A program made the translations under genes and the position numbers. A stretch of DNA of 64,000 nucleotides from Pseudomonas entomophila L48 (GTDB lineage Bacteria; Pseudomonadota; Gammaproteobacteria; Pseudomonadales; Pseudomonadaceae). Every line of letters starts with the position of its first letter. Within the stretch, counting starts at the first letter, position 1. The stretch is taken from positions 5,228,501-5,292,500 of the forward strand of contig NC_008027.1 of the NCBI RefSeq assembly GCF_000026105.1, written 5' to 3'. Below the pieces are notes generated by a model, which was not told the DNA's origin, did not search any database, and was given only the letters and a program-made list of their open reading frames with translations. Below are positions 38,617-50,480 of the stretch, in pieces.

Positions 38617-40068
38617 GTGAACCGGCCCACGCCCGTCAAACCCGACAATTTCTTCCTGATGATCTACCGAGCCCTGAGCCAGCGCCGAATTCCCCTGGCC
38701 CTGCGCATTGCCAGCCACAACATCTTCCTGGTGGCCCTGGCCCTGGTGATCTACGCCTGCGTCATGGGCCTGCAGTTCAAGCAGGCCATGCATGAGCAGG
38801 CCGACGCCGTCGGCCAGAGCCTGACCACCCAGACCGCCACGTCGGCGACCGAACTGCTGGTGTCCAACGACATCCTCAGCCTCAACGTGCTGCTGGGCAA
38901 CCTGGTGAAGAACCCGCTGGTGGCGCATGCGGCCATCTACAGCGTGGACAACCGCATCCTCGCCGAAGCCGGCCAGCGCCCGAAGAACAGCTTGCTGGGC
39001 GAGGCCGAAGGCCTGTACCAGACCAAGATCACCTTCCAGGACGTGACTGCCGGCCAGTTGCGCATCAGCCTGGACATGAACCAGTTCCAGCAACCCATGC
39101 TGATCAGCCTGCAGAGCATGGGCATCCTCGCCGCCATCCTGCTGGCGCTGGCGCTCACTCTCAGCCTGCGCCTGGGCCGTTTCATTTCCACCCCGCTGTT
39201 GCAACTGCGCGTCTGGCTGCGTGACCCGCACCCCTACACCCCGGGTACCGACCGCCACGACGAGATCGGCGACCTGGCCCGCCAGCTGCACGCCCGCCTG
39301 GCCCCGCCTCCGCCTCCGGAGCCGGAGGTGGAAGACGAGGAAGACGACTTCGACGACCTGCCCGTGCCCAAGGCCGCACCACGCGCGAAAGCCGTGGCAC
39401 ACGTGGCCGAGCATGACGATGACGACGACGCCTTTGCCGGCCTGATGGACGAAGAAAGCGCCCCGGTCAAACCCGTTGTCGTCGAGTCCGACGAGCCGCA
39501 GTACAGTGCCGTGCTGGCCGTGCAGTTGGGCTCCCAGGAGCAACTGCGCCGCCTGCCACGCACACGCCTGACCGAGCTGCTGGAGCGTTACCGCGACTGC
39601 CTGGACCAGGCCGCCTCGCTGTACGAAGGGGAAGTCCACACCTTGAACGATGGCAGCACCCTGCTGCTGTTCCACAGCCGCGACAGCGGCGAGGACTACC
39701 TGACCAACGCCATCTGCTGCGGCGAACTGCTGCGCGCCCTGGGCCATGCCCTGCAGATCGAGGTGGCCGACAGCGGCATCACCTTGCAACTGCAGCTGGG
39801 CCTGGTGCTGGCCGACGACCTGCAAGGCATGGATCAGGTCGACCTGCTGATGACCGAGCAGGCCCAGGACGCCCTGGCCCTGTCGCAGCACAGCCGCAAC
39901 CTGCTGCTGGTAGAGCGTCGGATCAGCGATGACACACTGATCCGCCAGCGTGCGCGCATCCGCCCGATCGCCAGCCCCGAGGGCGCTTGCTGCGTGGAGC
40001 GGCTGATGGAGCCATACCCATCGATGCTGGAACGCCAACTGGCGCGGATGCACGAACGCCGCGCCTGA
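38617..40068 (+). CDS. Membrane protein with a degenerate class III cyclase-like domain
   Basis: A 483-residue protein: membrane helix 1 at about 33-52, a periplasmic region, membrane helix 2 at about 165-187, a short HAMP-like segment, a Pro/Glu/Asp-rich linker (about 230-290), and a C-terminal domain that follows the layout of class III nucleotide cyclases, including VHTLNDGSTLLLF (341-353) where cyclases have K-T-x-G-D-x. The first metal-binding Asp is absent (AVLAVQLGS), so activity is unlikely. GTG at 38617 is the preferred start; an ATG at 38659 is possible. Function unknown; next to serB. Confidence 0.6.
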   Translation: MNRPTPVKPDNFFLMIYRALSQRRIPLALRIASHNIFLVALALVIYACVMGLQFKQAMHEQADAVGQSLTTQTATSATELLVSNDILSLNVLLGNLVKNPLVAHAAIYSVDNRILAEAGQRPKNSLLGEAEGLYQTKITFQDVTAGQLRISLDMNQFQQPMLISLQSMGILAAILLALALTLSLRLGRFISTPLLQLRVWLRDPHPYTPGTDRHDEIGDLARQLHARLAPPPPPEPEVEDEEDDFDDLPVPKAAPRAKAVAHVAEHDDDDDAFAGLMDEESAPVKPVVVESDEPQYSAVLAVQLGSQEQLRRLPRTRLTELLERYRDCLDQAASLYEGEVHTLNDGSTLLLFHSRDSGEDYLTNAICCGELLRALGHALQIEVADSGITLQLQLGLVLADDLQGMDQVDLLMTEQAQDALALSQHSRNLLLVERRISDDTLIRQRARIRPIASPEGACCVERLMEPYPSMLERQLARMHERRA

Positions 40069-40082
40069 CGCCTTGTCGGGAC

Positions 40083-40169
40083 CTGTAGGAGCGGCTTCAG
40101 CCGCGATCACCGGCACAGCCGGTGCCAGACACCGAGTCGCCTGCATCGCGGCTGAAGCCGCTCCTACAG
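40083..40169. repeat. Inverted REP pair (GCGGCTTCAGCCGC class)
   Basis: A GTAGGAGCGGCTTCAGCCGCGAT unit faces its reverse complement with an inner CACCGGCACAGCCGGTG hairpin, just before a shared terminator. Confidence 0.85.
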
Positions 40170-40172
40170 AGC

Positions 40173-40203
40173 AAAAAAAAGCCCGCATCGCTGCGGGCTT
40201 TTT
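40173..40203. terminator. Bidirectional terminator between the cyclase-like gene and the PqiC-like gene
   Basis: AAGCCCGCA pairs with TGCGGGCTT around a TCGC loop, with A8 before it and T5 after it, so it works for both convergent genes. Confidence 0.92.
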
Positions 40204-40216
40204 CATGTCTGGTACT

Positions 40217-40927
40217 TCAGAACCGGAACACTTCCATGTCAGTACGGATTGGCGAAGCCATCGGAATTTTTGGCTTCTCCGGCTCCTTCTTCACCTGCAC
40301 CGGAGCCGCCTGCTTACGCGGCGCCTCCTCGGCAACAACCGGCTGGTTGGCCAATGGCTTGACCGCGACGCTGAGCTGTTCGGCCAGCTTCTGCAGCAGC
40401 TGCCCCTGGGCCTGCACCTGGGCCGACTCGCTGCCCGCATGGGGCTGTTCAAGGTGCACGATGCGGTTGTCACGCACCTGGCCACGACGGTCCAGCAAGC
40501 GCCACTGGGCGTCGAGAATGGCCGGTTGGTTCTTCCCCGAATCCAGGCGGGTGATCGACAACAGCACCTGCACATCCGGCGTGAACCCGGTACTGGCCGG
40601 GGCCAGCACCACGCGCTGGCTGTCCAGGCGCCAGGCCAACTGACGAACCAGCAACTGATCGATATCCGACGAAAGACTGCCCGCCCAACGACCGTCGGTC
40701 GCCGCGGTCAGGCTGCCATCGGTCTGGCGCTGCAGGAAGGTTTCGCGTTGCAGGTAGTCGGCCACCGAAACGGGGCCAAGCACCACCGCCATGCCCGCCG
40801 CCTGGGAAGGCTGGGCGGGATCACCGCTGTCGAGCTGGTACAGGGCGACCGGCTGGTGCATGCTGCACCCGCTCAGGCCCAGCAGGCCAGTCATCAGCAG
40901 CGCAAATGGAAGGCGCAGAAATTTCAT
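40217..40927 (-). CDS. PqiC-like ABC-transport auxiliary lipoprotein
   Basis: A 236-residue outer-membrane-type lipoprotein. It has a signal peptide with a lipobox (GLLGLSGC, lipidated Cys at about 21) and the PqiC/DUF330 fold (VALYQLDSGD near the start, VVLGPVSVADYLQRE, and DIDQLLVRQLAWRLDS). PqiC is the lipoprotein partner of MCE-type lipid transport systems, but no pqiA or pqiB lies nearby, so it may serve a system encoded elsewhere. A Lys/Pro-rich C-terminal tail is unusual. Upstream lies parC. Confidence 0.78.
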   Translation of the reverse strand: MKFLRLPFALLMTGLLGLSGCSMHQPVALYQLDSGDPAQPSQAAGMAVVLGPVSVADYLQRETFLQRQTDGSLTAATDGRWAGSLSSDIDQLLVRQLAWRLDSQRVVLAPASTGFTPDVQVLLSITRLDSGKNQPAILDAQWRLLDRRGQVRDNRIVHLEQPHAGSESAQVQAQGQLLQKLAEQLSVAVKPLANQPVVAEEAPRKQAAPVQVKKEPEKPKIPMASPIRTDMEVFRF

Positions 40928-41102
40928 TCATCCCATCCAGGCGGTCGTCACCAGACGGACCGCAGTGATACTCATGTAGATTCATACGGGCACTCGGCCA
41001 CGCCGGCGCCACAAGCGCACTATCATCCGCGAAATGGCCGCCAGACTCCAGCATTTCCGCCTGAAGCGGCGCCGAAAGCGCCGCAGCAGACAGCCCATGC
41101 AC

Positions 41103-43883
<2,781 letters not shown>

Positions 43884-43887
<4 letters not shown>

Positions 43888-44870
43888 GGGTTGGCGCTCC
43901 AACCGCCGGCCGGCGCGTCGAAGCGCCAGACGATCGGCCGCGCTTCGCCATCCACCCGCGGACGATCATTGTTGTCGATACCGATCCAGGCGCCGCGCTT
44001 GTCGATCACCAGCGCCTCGGCTAGGCCGTAAGGTTGCGTGTAGCGCCGCGACTCGACCAGGGCATCGGCGGCGAATGACCAGCAGCGTTCGACTTCACCT
44101 GTTTCAGTATCGCGGCGGCAGATCCGGTAAGCATTGCGTTCGAGGGTGAACAGCTTGCCTTCGAACCAGGCCAGGTCGGCAAAGTCCCGCGATACCGGGC
44201 GGGCTTCCGGAAATTGCGGTGGCTGCATCTCGACGCCAGCTTCACTGAGCAGCACGCAACTGCGCCCGCAGGTCCATACCGATTGCTGACGCTGTACGGC
44301 AAGCAGGCCGCGCCTCTCACGCTCGGCGGCCAGCCACAGGCGGTCGCCCGCCGGGTTGATCGCCAGCCCTTCGAACAGTGCATTGAAGTGCAGCAGCATG
44401 CCGCTGCCCCGCGCTTGGCGGACCATGGCCTGGTCAATCCTCAGCCAATTCGGCTCGCCGTCGACCGGCAATTGCAGCACGGCGGCATGGGCCTCGCTGA
44501 CCACATAAAGGTTGCCGACCTGGTCACAGGTGATGCCCTCCAGGTCCAGAGAGCCACCGCGAATAAACGACGCAGCCCAGTTGCGCGACTTCAACCCCCA
44601 TGGCAGGCCGGTGTCCGGCACGTCTGGCGGGGTGAAGACCAGCGGCTGGGCACTCCAGGTCGCATTGTCCTGGTCCAGCCGATAGATGCGCTCGTCATCC
44701 CGGTCAGAGACCGCCCACAGCGCACCTCGGCACGAAGCCAGGCCCGACAGGTTGCCGCCACGCATGCCATCGACCGCGTGCTCGCTGGTGAGCTTGAGCT
44801 CCGGCCAGTTGCCCGCCTGGGCCTGCAGGGCGAACAACGCCAGGCAGGTTGCCAGGAACAGACGAATCAA
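43884..44870 (-). CDS. Esterase-like beta-propeller protein (phytase-like family), secreted
   Basis: A 328-residue precursor with a signal peptide (MIRLFLATCLALFALQAQA, about 1-19) and a beta-propeller-type domain of the 'esterase-like activity of phytase' group: LSGLASCRGALWAVSDRDD, SLDLEGITCDQVGNLYVVSE, ALFEGLAINPAGDRLWLAAE and EALVIDKRGAWIGIDNND. No enzyme activity can be assigned. Overlaps parE by four bases and the retropepsin-like gene by four bases, so it is part of the parE-parC transcription unit. Confidence 0.75.
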
Positions 44871-46771
44871 ACCAGGACCTCGGCCAGGTTACCCTTGGTC
44901 TCCAGCCAGTTCTTGCGGTCGCCCGCGCGCTTCTTGGCCAGCAGCATGTCCATGATTTCGGTGGTGCCCTGCACGTCGTCCAGCGTCAGCTGGACCAGGC
45001 GCCGGGTGTTCGGGTCCATGGTGGTCTCGCGCAGCTGCGGCGGGTTCATCTCACCCAGGCCCTTGAATCGGGTGACCTGGGGCTTGCCGCGCTTCTTCTC
45101 GGCGACCAGGCGGTCGAGGATGCCGTCGCGCTCGGCTTCATCCAGGGCGTAGTAGATCTCCTTGCCCAGGTCGATGCGGTACAGCGGCGGCATGGCCACG
45201 TAGACATGGCCGGCCTCGACCAGCGGGCGGAAATGCTGGACGAACAGCGCGCACAGCAGCGTGGCGATGTGCAGGCCGTCGGAGTCGGCGTCGGCGAGGA
45301 TGCAGACTTTGCCGTAGCGCAATTGCGACAGGTCGGTGGCACCCGGGTCGACGCCGATGGCCACGGCGATGTTGTGCACCTCCTGGCTGGCCAGGACTTC
45401 ACCGCCGTCGACTTCCCAGGTGTTGAGGATCTTGCCGCGCAGCGGCAGGATCGCCTGGAATTCCTTGTCCCGCGCCTGCTTGGCGGAGCCACCGGCCGAG
45501 TCACCCTCGACCAGGAACAGCTCGGCGCGCATCGGGTCCTGGCCGGCGCAGTCGGCCAACTTGCCGGGCAGCGCCGGACCCTGGGTAACGCGCTTGCGCT
45601 CGACTTTCTTGCTTGCCTTCAGGCGGCGGCCGGCGTTGCTGATGGCCAGTTCCGCCAGTTGCATGCCCAGCTCGGGGTGGGCATTGAGCCATAGGCTGAA
45701 GGCGTCCTTGACCACGCCGGAGACGAATGCCGCCGCCTCGCGGGACGACAGGCGCTCCTTGGTCTGGCCGGAGAACTGCGGCTCCTGCATCTTCATCGAC
45801 AGCACGAAGCTGATGCGCTCCCAGACGTCCTCGGGGGCCAGCTTGACGCCGCGCGGCAGCAGGTTGCGGAACTCGCAGAACTCGCGCATGGCGTCCAGCA
45901 GGCCCTGGCGCAAGCCATTGACGTGAGTGCCGCCTTGCGCGGTGGGGATCAGGTTGACGTAGCTTTCCTGGATGCTGTCGCCGCCTTCGGGCAGCCACAG
46001 CAGGGCCCAGTCGACGGCCTCCTTGTTGCCGGCCAGGCTGCCGCAGAACGGCTCGTCGGGCAGGCGCGGGAACTCACTGACCGAATCGACCAGGTACGAA
46101 CGCAGGCCGTCCTCGTAATGCCACTCGACCTTCTCGCCGGTGCCCTTGTCCTCGAAGCTGATGGACAGCCCCGGGCACAGCACGGCCTTGGCCTTGAGCA
46201 CATGTTTGAGGCGGCTGATGGAGAACTTCGGCGAATCGAAGTATTTCGGATCGGGGGTGAAGTACACGCTGGTGCCGGTGTTGCGCTTGCCGACGCTGCC
46301 GACCACTTCAAGCTCGCTGGCCTTGAAACCGTCGGCGAAGGTCATCTGGTATTCGTTGCCATCGCGCTTCACACGCACGCGCACCTGGCTCGACAGGGCG
46401 TTGACCACCGAGATGCCGACACCGTGCAAGCCACCGGAGAACTGATAGTTCTTGTTGGAAAACTTGCCGCCGGCGTGCAGCTTGGTGAGGATCAGTTCGA
46501 CACCGGAAACACCCTCCTCGGGGTGGATGTCCACCGGCATGCCGCGGCCATCGTCGCTGACTTCCAGCGAATGGTCGGCGTGGAGGATGACCTGCACCGA
46601 GCGGGCATGACCGGCCAGGGCTTCGTCGACACTGTTGTCGATGACTTCCTGGGCCAGGTGGTTGGGCCGGCTGGTGTCGGTGTACATGCCCGGCCGCTTG
46701 CGGACCGGGTCAAGGCCCGAGAGGACTTCGATGGCGTCTGCGTTATAGGCGCTAGCGCTGGGATTGGCCAT
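44867..46771 (-). CDS. parE: DNA topoisomerase IV subunit B
   Basis: ATPase subunit of topoisomerase IV. The 634-residue protein has the GHKL ATPase domain (EVIDNSVDEALAGHA, DDGRGMPVDIHPEEG, GGLHGVGISVVNALS), the transducer domain and the TOPRIM domain with EGDSAGGSAKQARD and the metal-binding DADSDGLH. Length is normal. Its stop codon overlaps the esterase-like gene, and it lies downstream of yqiA, as in E. coli. Confidence 0.98.
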   Translation of the reverse strand: MANPSASAYNADAIEVLSGLDPVRKRPGMYTDTSRPNHLAQEVIDNSVDEALAGHARSVQVILHADHSLEVSDDGRGMPVDIHPEEGVSGVELILTKLHAGGKFSNKNYQFSGGLHGVGISVVNALSSQVRVRVKRDGNEYQMTFADGFKASELEVVGSVGKRNTGTSVYFTPDPKYFDSPKFSISRLKHVLKAKAVLCPGLSISFEDKGTGEKVEWHYEDGLRSYLVDSVSEFPRLPDEPFCGSLAGNKEAVDWALLWLPEGGDSIQESYVNLIPTAQGGTHVNGLRQGLLDAMREFCEFRNLLPRGVKLAPEDVWERISFVLSMKMQEPQFSGQTKERLSSREAAAFVSGVVKDAFSLWLNAHPELGMQLAELAISNAGRRLKASKKVERKRVTQGPALPGKLADCAGQDPMRAELFLVEGDSAGGSAKQARDKEFQAILPLRGKILNTWEVDGGEVLASQEVHNIAVAIGVDPGATDLSQLRYGKVCILADADSDGLHIATLLCALFVQHFRPLVEAGHVYVAMPPLYRIDLGKEIYYALDEAERDGILDRLVAEKKRGKPQVTRFKGLGEMNPPQLRETTMDPNTRRLVQLTLDDVQGTTEIMDMLLAKKRAGDRKNWLETKGNLAEVLV

Positions 46772-46804
46772 GGGGTCTCGTCGTCAGTCAGGTGAATACA
46801 AAAG

Positions 46805-47413
46805 TCAAAATACAGAAAAATCCAGCGCCGCATACTGCCCGCGGGCAATACCGGCGAACGCCAGCAGGGCCGGCAGCTGTTCGGCGAAACCTTGGTAGCT
46901 ATGGTCGCCGCCGGCCTGGATGCGCAGGGCACAGGCGCGGTAATAACGTTCGGCCTGGCGATAGTCCAGTGTTTCATCGGCGGTCTGCAACCACACTTGA
47001 TAGCGGCTGGCGTCCTGCGGAGGTGGCACTTCCAGCTCGGCCAGGGCTTCCACATGGTCGTGGGTCAGCTCCCAGGCCTCGTCGGTATAGAGGTTGCGCT
47101 GGGTGCCGAGGTAGCCATCGAACAAGCGATGCGGTGCGACCGCCGGGTTGACCAGCAAAGCCTTGAGCCCGAGGCGCTCGGCCAGATGGGTGGCATAGTA
47201 GCCGCCGAGGGAGCTGCCGACCAGCAGCGGCGCACCCAGCTCACCGATGGCCGCCTTCAGCTGGGCGATAGCCTGGCGCGGATGGTGGTGCAGGGTCGGG
47301 ACGCGCAGTTGGTCGGACAGGCCGAGCTGCTGCATCACCGCCTCGAGCTGACGGGCTTTCTTCGACAGCGGCGAGCTGTTGAAGCCATGGATATAGAGGA
47401 TGGAACCCGACAT
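46805..47413 (-). CDS. yqiA: YqiA-type alpha/beta-hydrolase (esterase)
   Basis: A 202-residue cytoplasmic carboxylesterase of the YqiA family. It opens MSGSILYIHGFNSSPLSKKA and has the nucleophile elbow GSSLGGYYATHLAE and a late GGDHSYQGF that supplies the catalytic His. ATG at 47413 is preferred to one 16 codons upstream. The place between cpdA and parE matches E. coli. Natural substrate is not established. Confidence 0.9.
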   Translation of the reverse strand: MSGSILYIHGFNSSPLSKKARQLEAVMQQLGLSDQLRVPTLHHHPRQAIAQLKAAIGELGAPLLVGSSLGGYYATHLAERLGLKALLVNPAVAPHRLFDGYLGTQRNLYTDEAWELTHDHVEALAELEVPPPQDASRYQVWLQTADETLDYRQAERYYRACALRIQAGGDHSYQGFAEQLPALLAFAGIARGQYAALDFSVF

Positions 47414-47507
47414 GCTGCCCCCGGACGCAAAGATGCGCAGTGTAGCGCGTTCGAAGGGCATTGGCGCAGCGTGGGGATTTTCACAACAAGTAACGGGCGC
47501 CGGGAGC

Positions 47508-47579
47508 GCCCTTCGCCGGCAAGCCGGCTCCTACACGAACCACGCTAACACCTGTAGGAGCCGGCTTGCCGGCGAAGGG
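47508..47579. repeat. Inverted REP pair (CCGGCTTGCCGG class)
   Basis: CCCTTCGCCGGCAAGCCGGC faces GCCGGCTTGCCGGCGAAGGG with GTAGGAGC boxes inside. Lies between cpdA and yqiA and could lower read-through between them. Confidence 0.85.
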
Positions 47580-47595
47580 TTGCATAGCAGCCCCA

Positions 47596-48399
47596 TCAAT
47601 ACCCCGGGCTATCGAAGTCCAGCTTCACCTCGAAATCGAGCGCCCGTTCCACCCCGGTCTCCAACCGCCCGTCCTCATGCAGCCGCAACCAGCGATACCC
47701 CGGCTGCTCCTCGCTCACCTTGAAATCCTCGCTGCCGGGCGCGAACTGGATGCAGGTCGAGGGTGTGGCGAGGTAACGGACACCCTCACGCAGCTCATCC
47801 CATTCCTGATGGATATGCCCCCAGAGCACGGCTTTCACCTGTGGATAACGCTTGAGACGCTGCAGCAGTTCGTCGGCATTGCGCAAACCGATCGGCGCGA
47901 TCCAGGCACAACCGATATCCACCGGCTGGTGGTGGCAGCACACCAGGCAATGGCGTTCGCCAGCATCGGCCAGCGCCTGGTCCAGCACGGCCAGTTGATC
48001 GTCCGCCAACAACCCGAACGTGGCGCCGACCACCGCCGAATCGAGCATGACGATGCGCCATTGGCCAATGTCGGTCACCGCCTGCACCAGCTCCGGCGCC
48101 ACGGCCTGCATGACCTGGGCTTCGTCATGGTTACCCGGTAACCAGCGCGCGGGGGCGCCGAGCACCGCCGTCATTTGACGGAAAGCAGCGTAGGAAGCTT
48201 CGCTGGCATCCTGGGAGAGGTCGCCCGTGCACAGCAGCAGGTCGATGCGTGGCTGCTCGCGCAGGACCTGGCCGACCACATGGCCAAGGCTGTCGCGGGT
48301 ATTGAGGCCCAGCAGGCTGCCTGCCGGGTCGGCGAACAGGTGGGCGTCGGTCAGTTGCACCACATGAACGGGTGACGGAGTCGAAAGTGGTTGCGGCAA
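47596..48399 (-). CDS. cpdA: 3',5'-cyclic-AMP phosphodiesterase CpdA
   Basis: Hydrolyses cAMP to AMP, and so sets cAMP-Vfr/Crp signalling. The 267-residue calcineurin-like metallophosphoesterase carries all the metal motifs in order: QLTDAHLF, CTGDLSQD, LPGNHDE, CCHHQPVDIGC and WGHIHQEW. The start MPQPLSTPSP is supported by family length. It follows yqiB and nudF as in E. coli. Confidence 0.94.
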   Translation of the reverse strand: MPQPLSTPSPVHVVQLTDAHLFADPAGSLLGLNTRDSLGHVVGQVLREQPRIDLLLCTGDLSQDASEASYAAFRQMTAVLGAPARWLPGNHDEAQVMQAVAPELVQAVTDIGQWRIVMLDSAVVGATFGLLADDQLAVLDQALADAGERHCLVCCHHQPVDIGCAWIAPIGLRNADELLQRLKRYPQVKAVLWGHIHQEWDELREGVRYLATPSTCIQFAPGSEDFKVSEEQPGYRWLRLHEDGRLETGVERALDFEVKLDFDSPGY

Positions 48400-48484
48400 C
48401 GGCCGTCTCCTCGAACGGATTCAGCACGGATTATGGCGGGGGATCGGTTGCGAGCAAACACTCGGAACCGACCTACATCACATT

Positions 48485-48937
48485 TCAGCGCACGGCTTCC
48501 AGTTCATGGCCGCACGCCAGGCAGTGGCTCAGCCACTCACCGAGGAACAGGTTGAGCTGGGCTTTTTCGTCCGGCTGGTGCATTGCCGTGTTGGGGTACG
48601 GATAAATACTGCGCAGGCGGCGGGTGTGTTCGGCGCTGACCACCTCGGCCATGCGCGCGTCGTGATAGACCTGCACTTCCAGTGCAGGCACCGGCAACCA
48701 CGGCAGGCTATGCTCCTGGCGCACCCGCAGCGTGGTGGTATAGGGACAGGCCAGCACCACGTCGAGCACCAGCACACCGAGCATCTGGTCGCCCTGGGTC
48801 ATGCCGATGCGCCGCGAACTTTGCGTGGTACGCATGTCCGGCAACAGGCGCATCAGGCGGGCATAGTTGGCCTCGCAGGCGGTCTGCAGCCCGACCAGGT
48901 CGACCCGATAGCGCTCACGCAGCAGGTTCACTTCCAC
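48485..48937 (-). CDS. yqiB: YqiB-like DUF1249 protein
   Basis: A 150-residue protein of the DUF1249 family, whose role is unknown. It begins MEVNLLRERYRVDLVGLQTACEANYARLMRLLPD (key residues ANYARLMRLLP) and ends with a CLACGHEL segment holding two cysteines. Overlaps the nudF stop by ten bases and precedes cpdA; this nudF-yqiB-cpdA order is conserved with E. coli, which is the main reason for the name. Confidence 0.88.
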   Translation of the reverse strand: MEVNLLRERYRVDLVGLQTACEANYARLMRLLPDMRTTQSSRRIGMTQGDQMLGVLVLDVVLACPYTTTLRVRQEHSLPWLPVPALEVQVYHDARMAEVVSAEHTRRLRSIYPYPNTAMHQPDEKAQLNLFLGEWLSHCLACGHELEAVR

Positions 48938-49548
48938 ATACCTCGGACTTCATCACGGTTCAGGGCCAGCCATTGCAGGGCGATGATCGTGGCCGCATTG
49001 TGAATCTTGCCATCGCGCACGGCTTGCAACGCATCCTCGAATGCCCACACGCGCACACGGATATCTTCGCTCTCTTCTTCGAGACCATGCAGGCCGCCTG
49101 CACCTTCACTCTCGCAACGACCCAGGTAGAGATGGACAAATTCGTCGCTGCCGCCAGGTGACGGGAAGTACTTGGTGATCGGCCAGAGCGCCTTGAACGT
49201 CAGGCCTGCTTCTTCTTCACCTTCGCGACGGGCAACTTCTTCAGGGTCTTCACCCTCCTTGTCGATCAGCCCAGCCACCATTTCGATGAGCCAAGGGTTG
49301 TCGACCTTGTCCAGGGCACCGACGCGGAACTGCTCGATCAGGACCACCTCGTCGCGCTGCGGATCGTAGGGCAACACGCAGACGGCGTCATGCCGCACGA
49401 ACAGCTCGCGGGTGAACTCACGGCTCATGCCGCCGGCGAACAGTTCGTGACGCAGGTGCAGCTTGTCCAGCTTGTAGAAGCCCTTGAACAACTGCTCGCG
49501 CCTTGCGATCTCGACCTTCTGGGGCACTGAATTCAACGTGTCCGTCAT
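48928..49548 (-). CDS. nudF: ADP-ribose pyrophosphatase (Nudix)
   Basis: Hydrolyses ADP-ribose to AMP and ribose 5-phosphate. The 206-residue protein has the Nudix box GLIDKEGEDPEEVARREGEEEAGL (about 95-118; the sequence positions G...E...REGEEEAGL hold the metal ligands). The start MTDTLNSVPQKVEI is supported by the following family segment. First gene of the nudF-yqiB-cpdA set. Confidence 0.94.
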   Translation of the reverse strand: MTDTLNSVPQKVEIARREQLFKGFYKLDKLHLRHELFAGGMSREFTRELFVRHDAVCVLPYDPQRDEVVLIEQFRVGALDKVDNPWLIEMVAGLIDKEGEDPEEVARREGEEEAGLTFKALWPITKYFPSPGGSDEFVHLYLGRCESEGAGGLHGLEEESEDIRVRVWAFEDALQAVRDGKIHNAATIIALQWLALNRDEVRGMWK

Positions 49549-49733
49549 GCAAACTCCTCATTACCTCGATTACCGCATCGCGCAATCCTACTCTGCGCGC
49601 CGCGCGGTTTCATCCCTTTCCGCCGACCGTTCGGGCAGCCGGGACAGGCGCGCCACTCTCTGTTAGCTTAGTGGCGAACTGAAGGCCGCGCAGGCGGTCC
49701 AAGGCCGATCATCACCGTTGTGCAAGGATCAAC

Positions 49734-50480
49734 ATGAGGCTAGTCAAACTGACTTGCGTGGCCGCCCTGGCCCTGGCGCTCGGCGCCTGCCAGAGCCTGT
49801 TCACGCCCAACTACCGGGCGCCGCTCGAGGTCAAGCGCGAAGCCTGGGAACACCTCAAGCCCGGCTGCAGTGAAAGCGACTGCCCGCTGGTCAACATCGA
49901 CGTGGTGCACTTCCCGGCCCTGCCCAAGCTCGACGCCATCGTCGAAAAACGCCTGTTGCAACTGACCGAGGACAACCAGCGCGGCACCCCGCCGACCTCG
50001 CTGCAGATGTACGAACAGCAGTACCTGGCCCAGGCCGACAAGCGCAACAGCAGCTACCTGCAAGCCAAGGTACGCGAACAGCATGACGGCCTGGTGATCA
50101 TCGAGCTGTCCAGCTACCTCGACAGCGGCGGCGCCCACGGCATGCCCGGGCGCGGCTTCATCAACTACTCGCGCAAGCTGGACAAGGTGCTGACGCTGCA
50201 GGACATGCTGGTGCCCGGCCAGGAAGAGACGTTCTGGAAGACCGCCGAGGAGTCCCACCGCGCCTGGCTGATCAGCACCGGCATGGACAAGGACCCGGAA
50301 TTCATCAAGACCTGGCCATTCAAGCAGTCGCCGCACATCGCCCTGACCTACGGCGCGGTGGTGATCAAGTACGAGGTCTACGCCATCGCCCCGTACTCCA
50401 TGGGCCACGTCGAGCTGAAGATCCCCTACCCGCGCCTCAATGGCGTGATCAAGCCCGAGCTGTTTCCCGGGCGCGGCTGA
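49734..50480 (+). CDS. RsiV-like (DUF3298/DUF4163) lipoprotein
   Basis: A 248-residue lipoprotein with a short signal peptide and lipobox (ALALGACQ, lipidated Cys near residue 19). The rest resembles the DUF4163 plus DUF3298 pair seen in RsiV: NIDVVHFPALPKLDAIVEK, ELSSYLDSGGAHGMPGRGFINY and KVLTLQDMLVPGQE. In RsiV this module binds lysozyme, but that has not been shown for this group. Its last 32 bases overlap, tail to tail, the 3' end of the permease gene on the other strand. Confidence 0.78.
   Translation: MRLVKLTCVAALALALGACQSLFTPNYRAPLEVKREAWEHLKPGCSESDCPLVNIDVVHFPALPKLDAIVEKRLLQLTEDNQRGTPPTSLQMYEQQYLAQADKRNSSYLQAKVREQHDGLVIIELSSYLDSGGAHGMPGRGFINYSRKLDKVLTLQDMLVPGQEETFWKTAEESHRAWLISTGMDKDPEFIKTWPFKQSPHIALTYGAVVIKYEVYAIAPYSMGHVELKIPYPRLNGVIKPELFPGRG

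Noticed and set aside
40217..40927. Full Pqi/MCE lipid transport operon
   Set aside because: Only the PqiC-like lipoprotein is present; neighbours are parC and an unrelated membrane protein.
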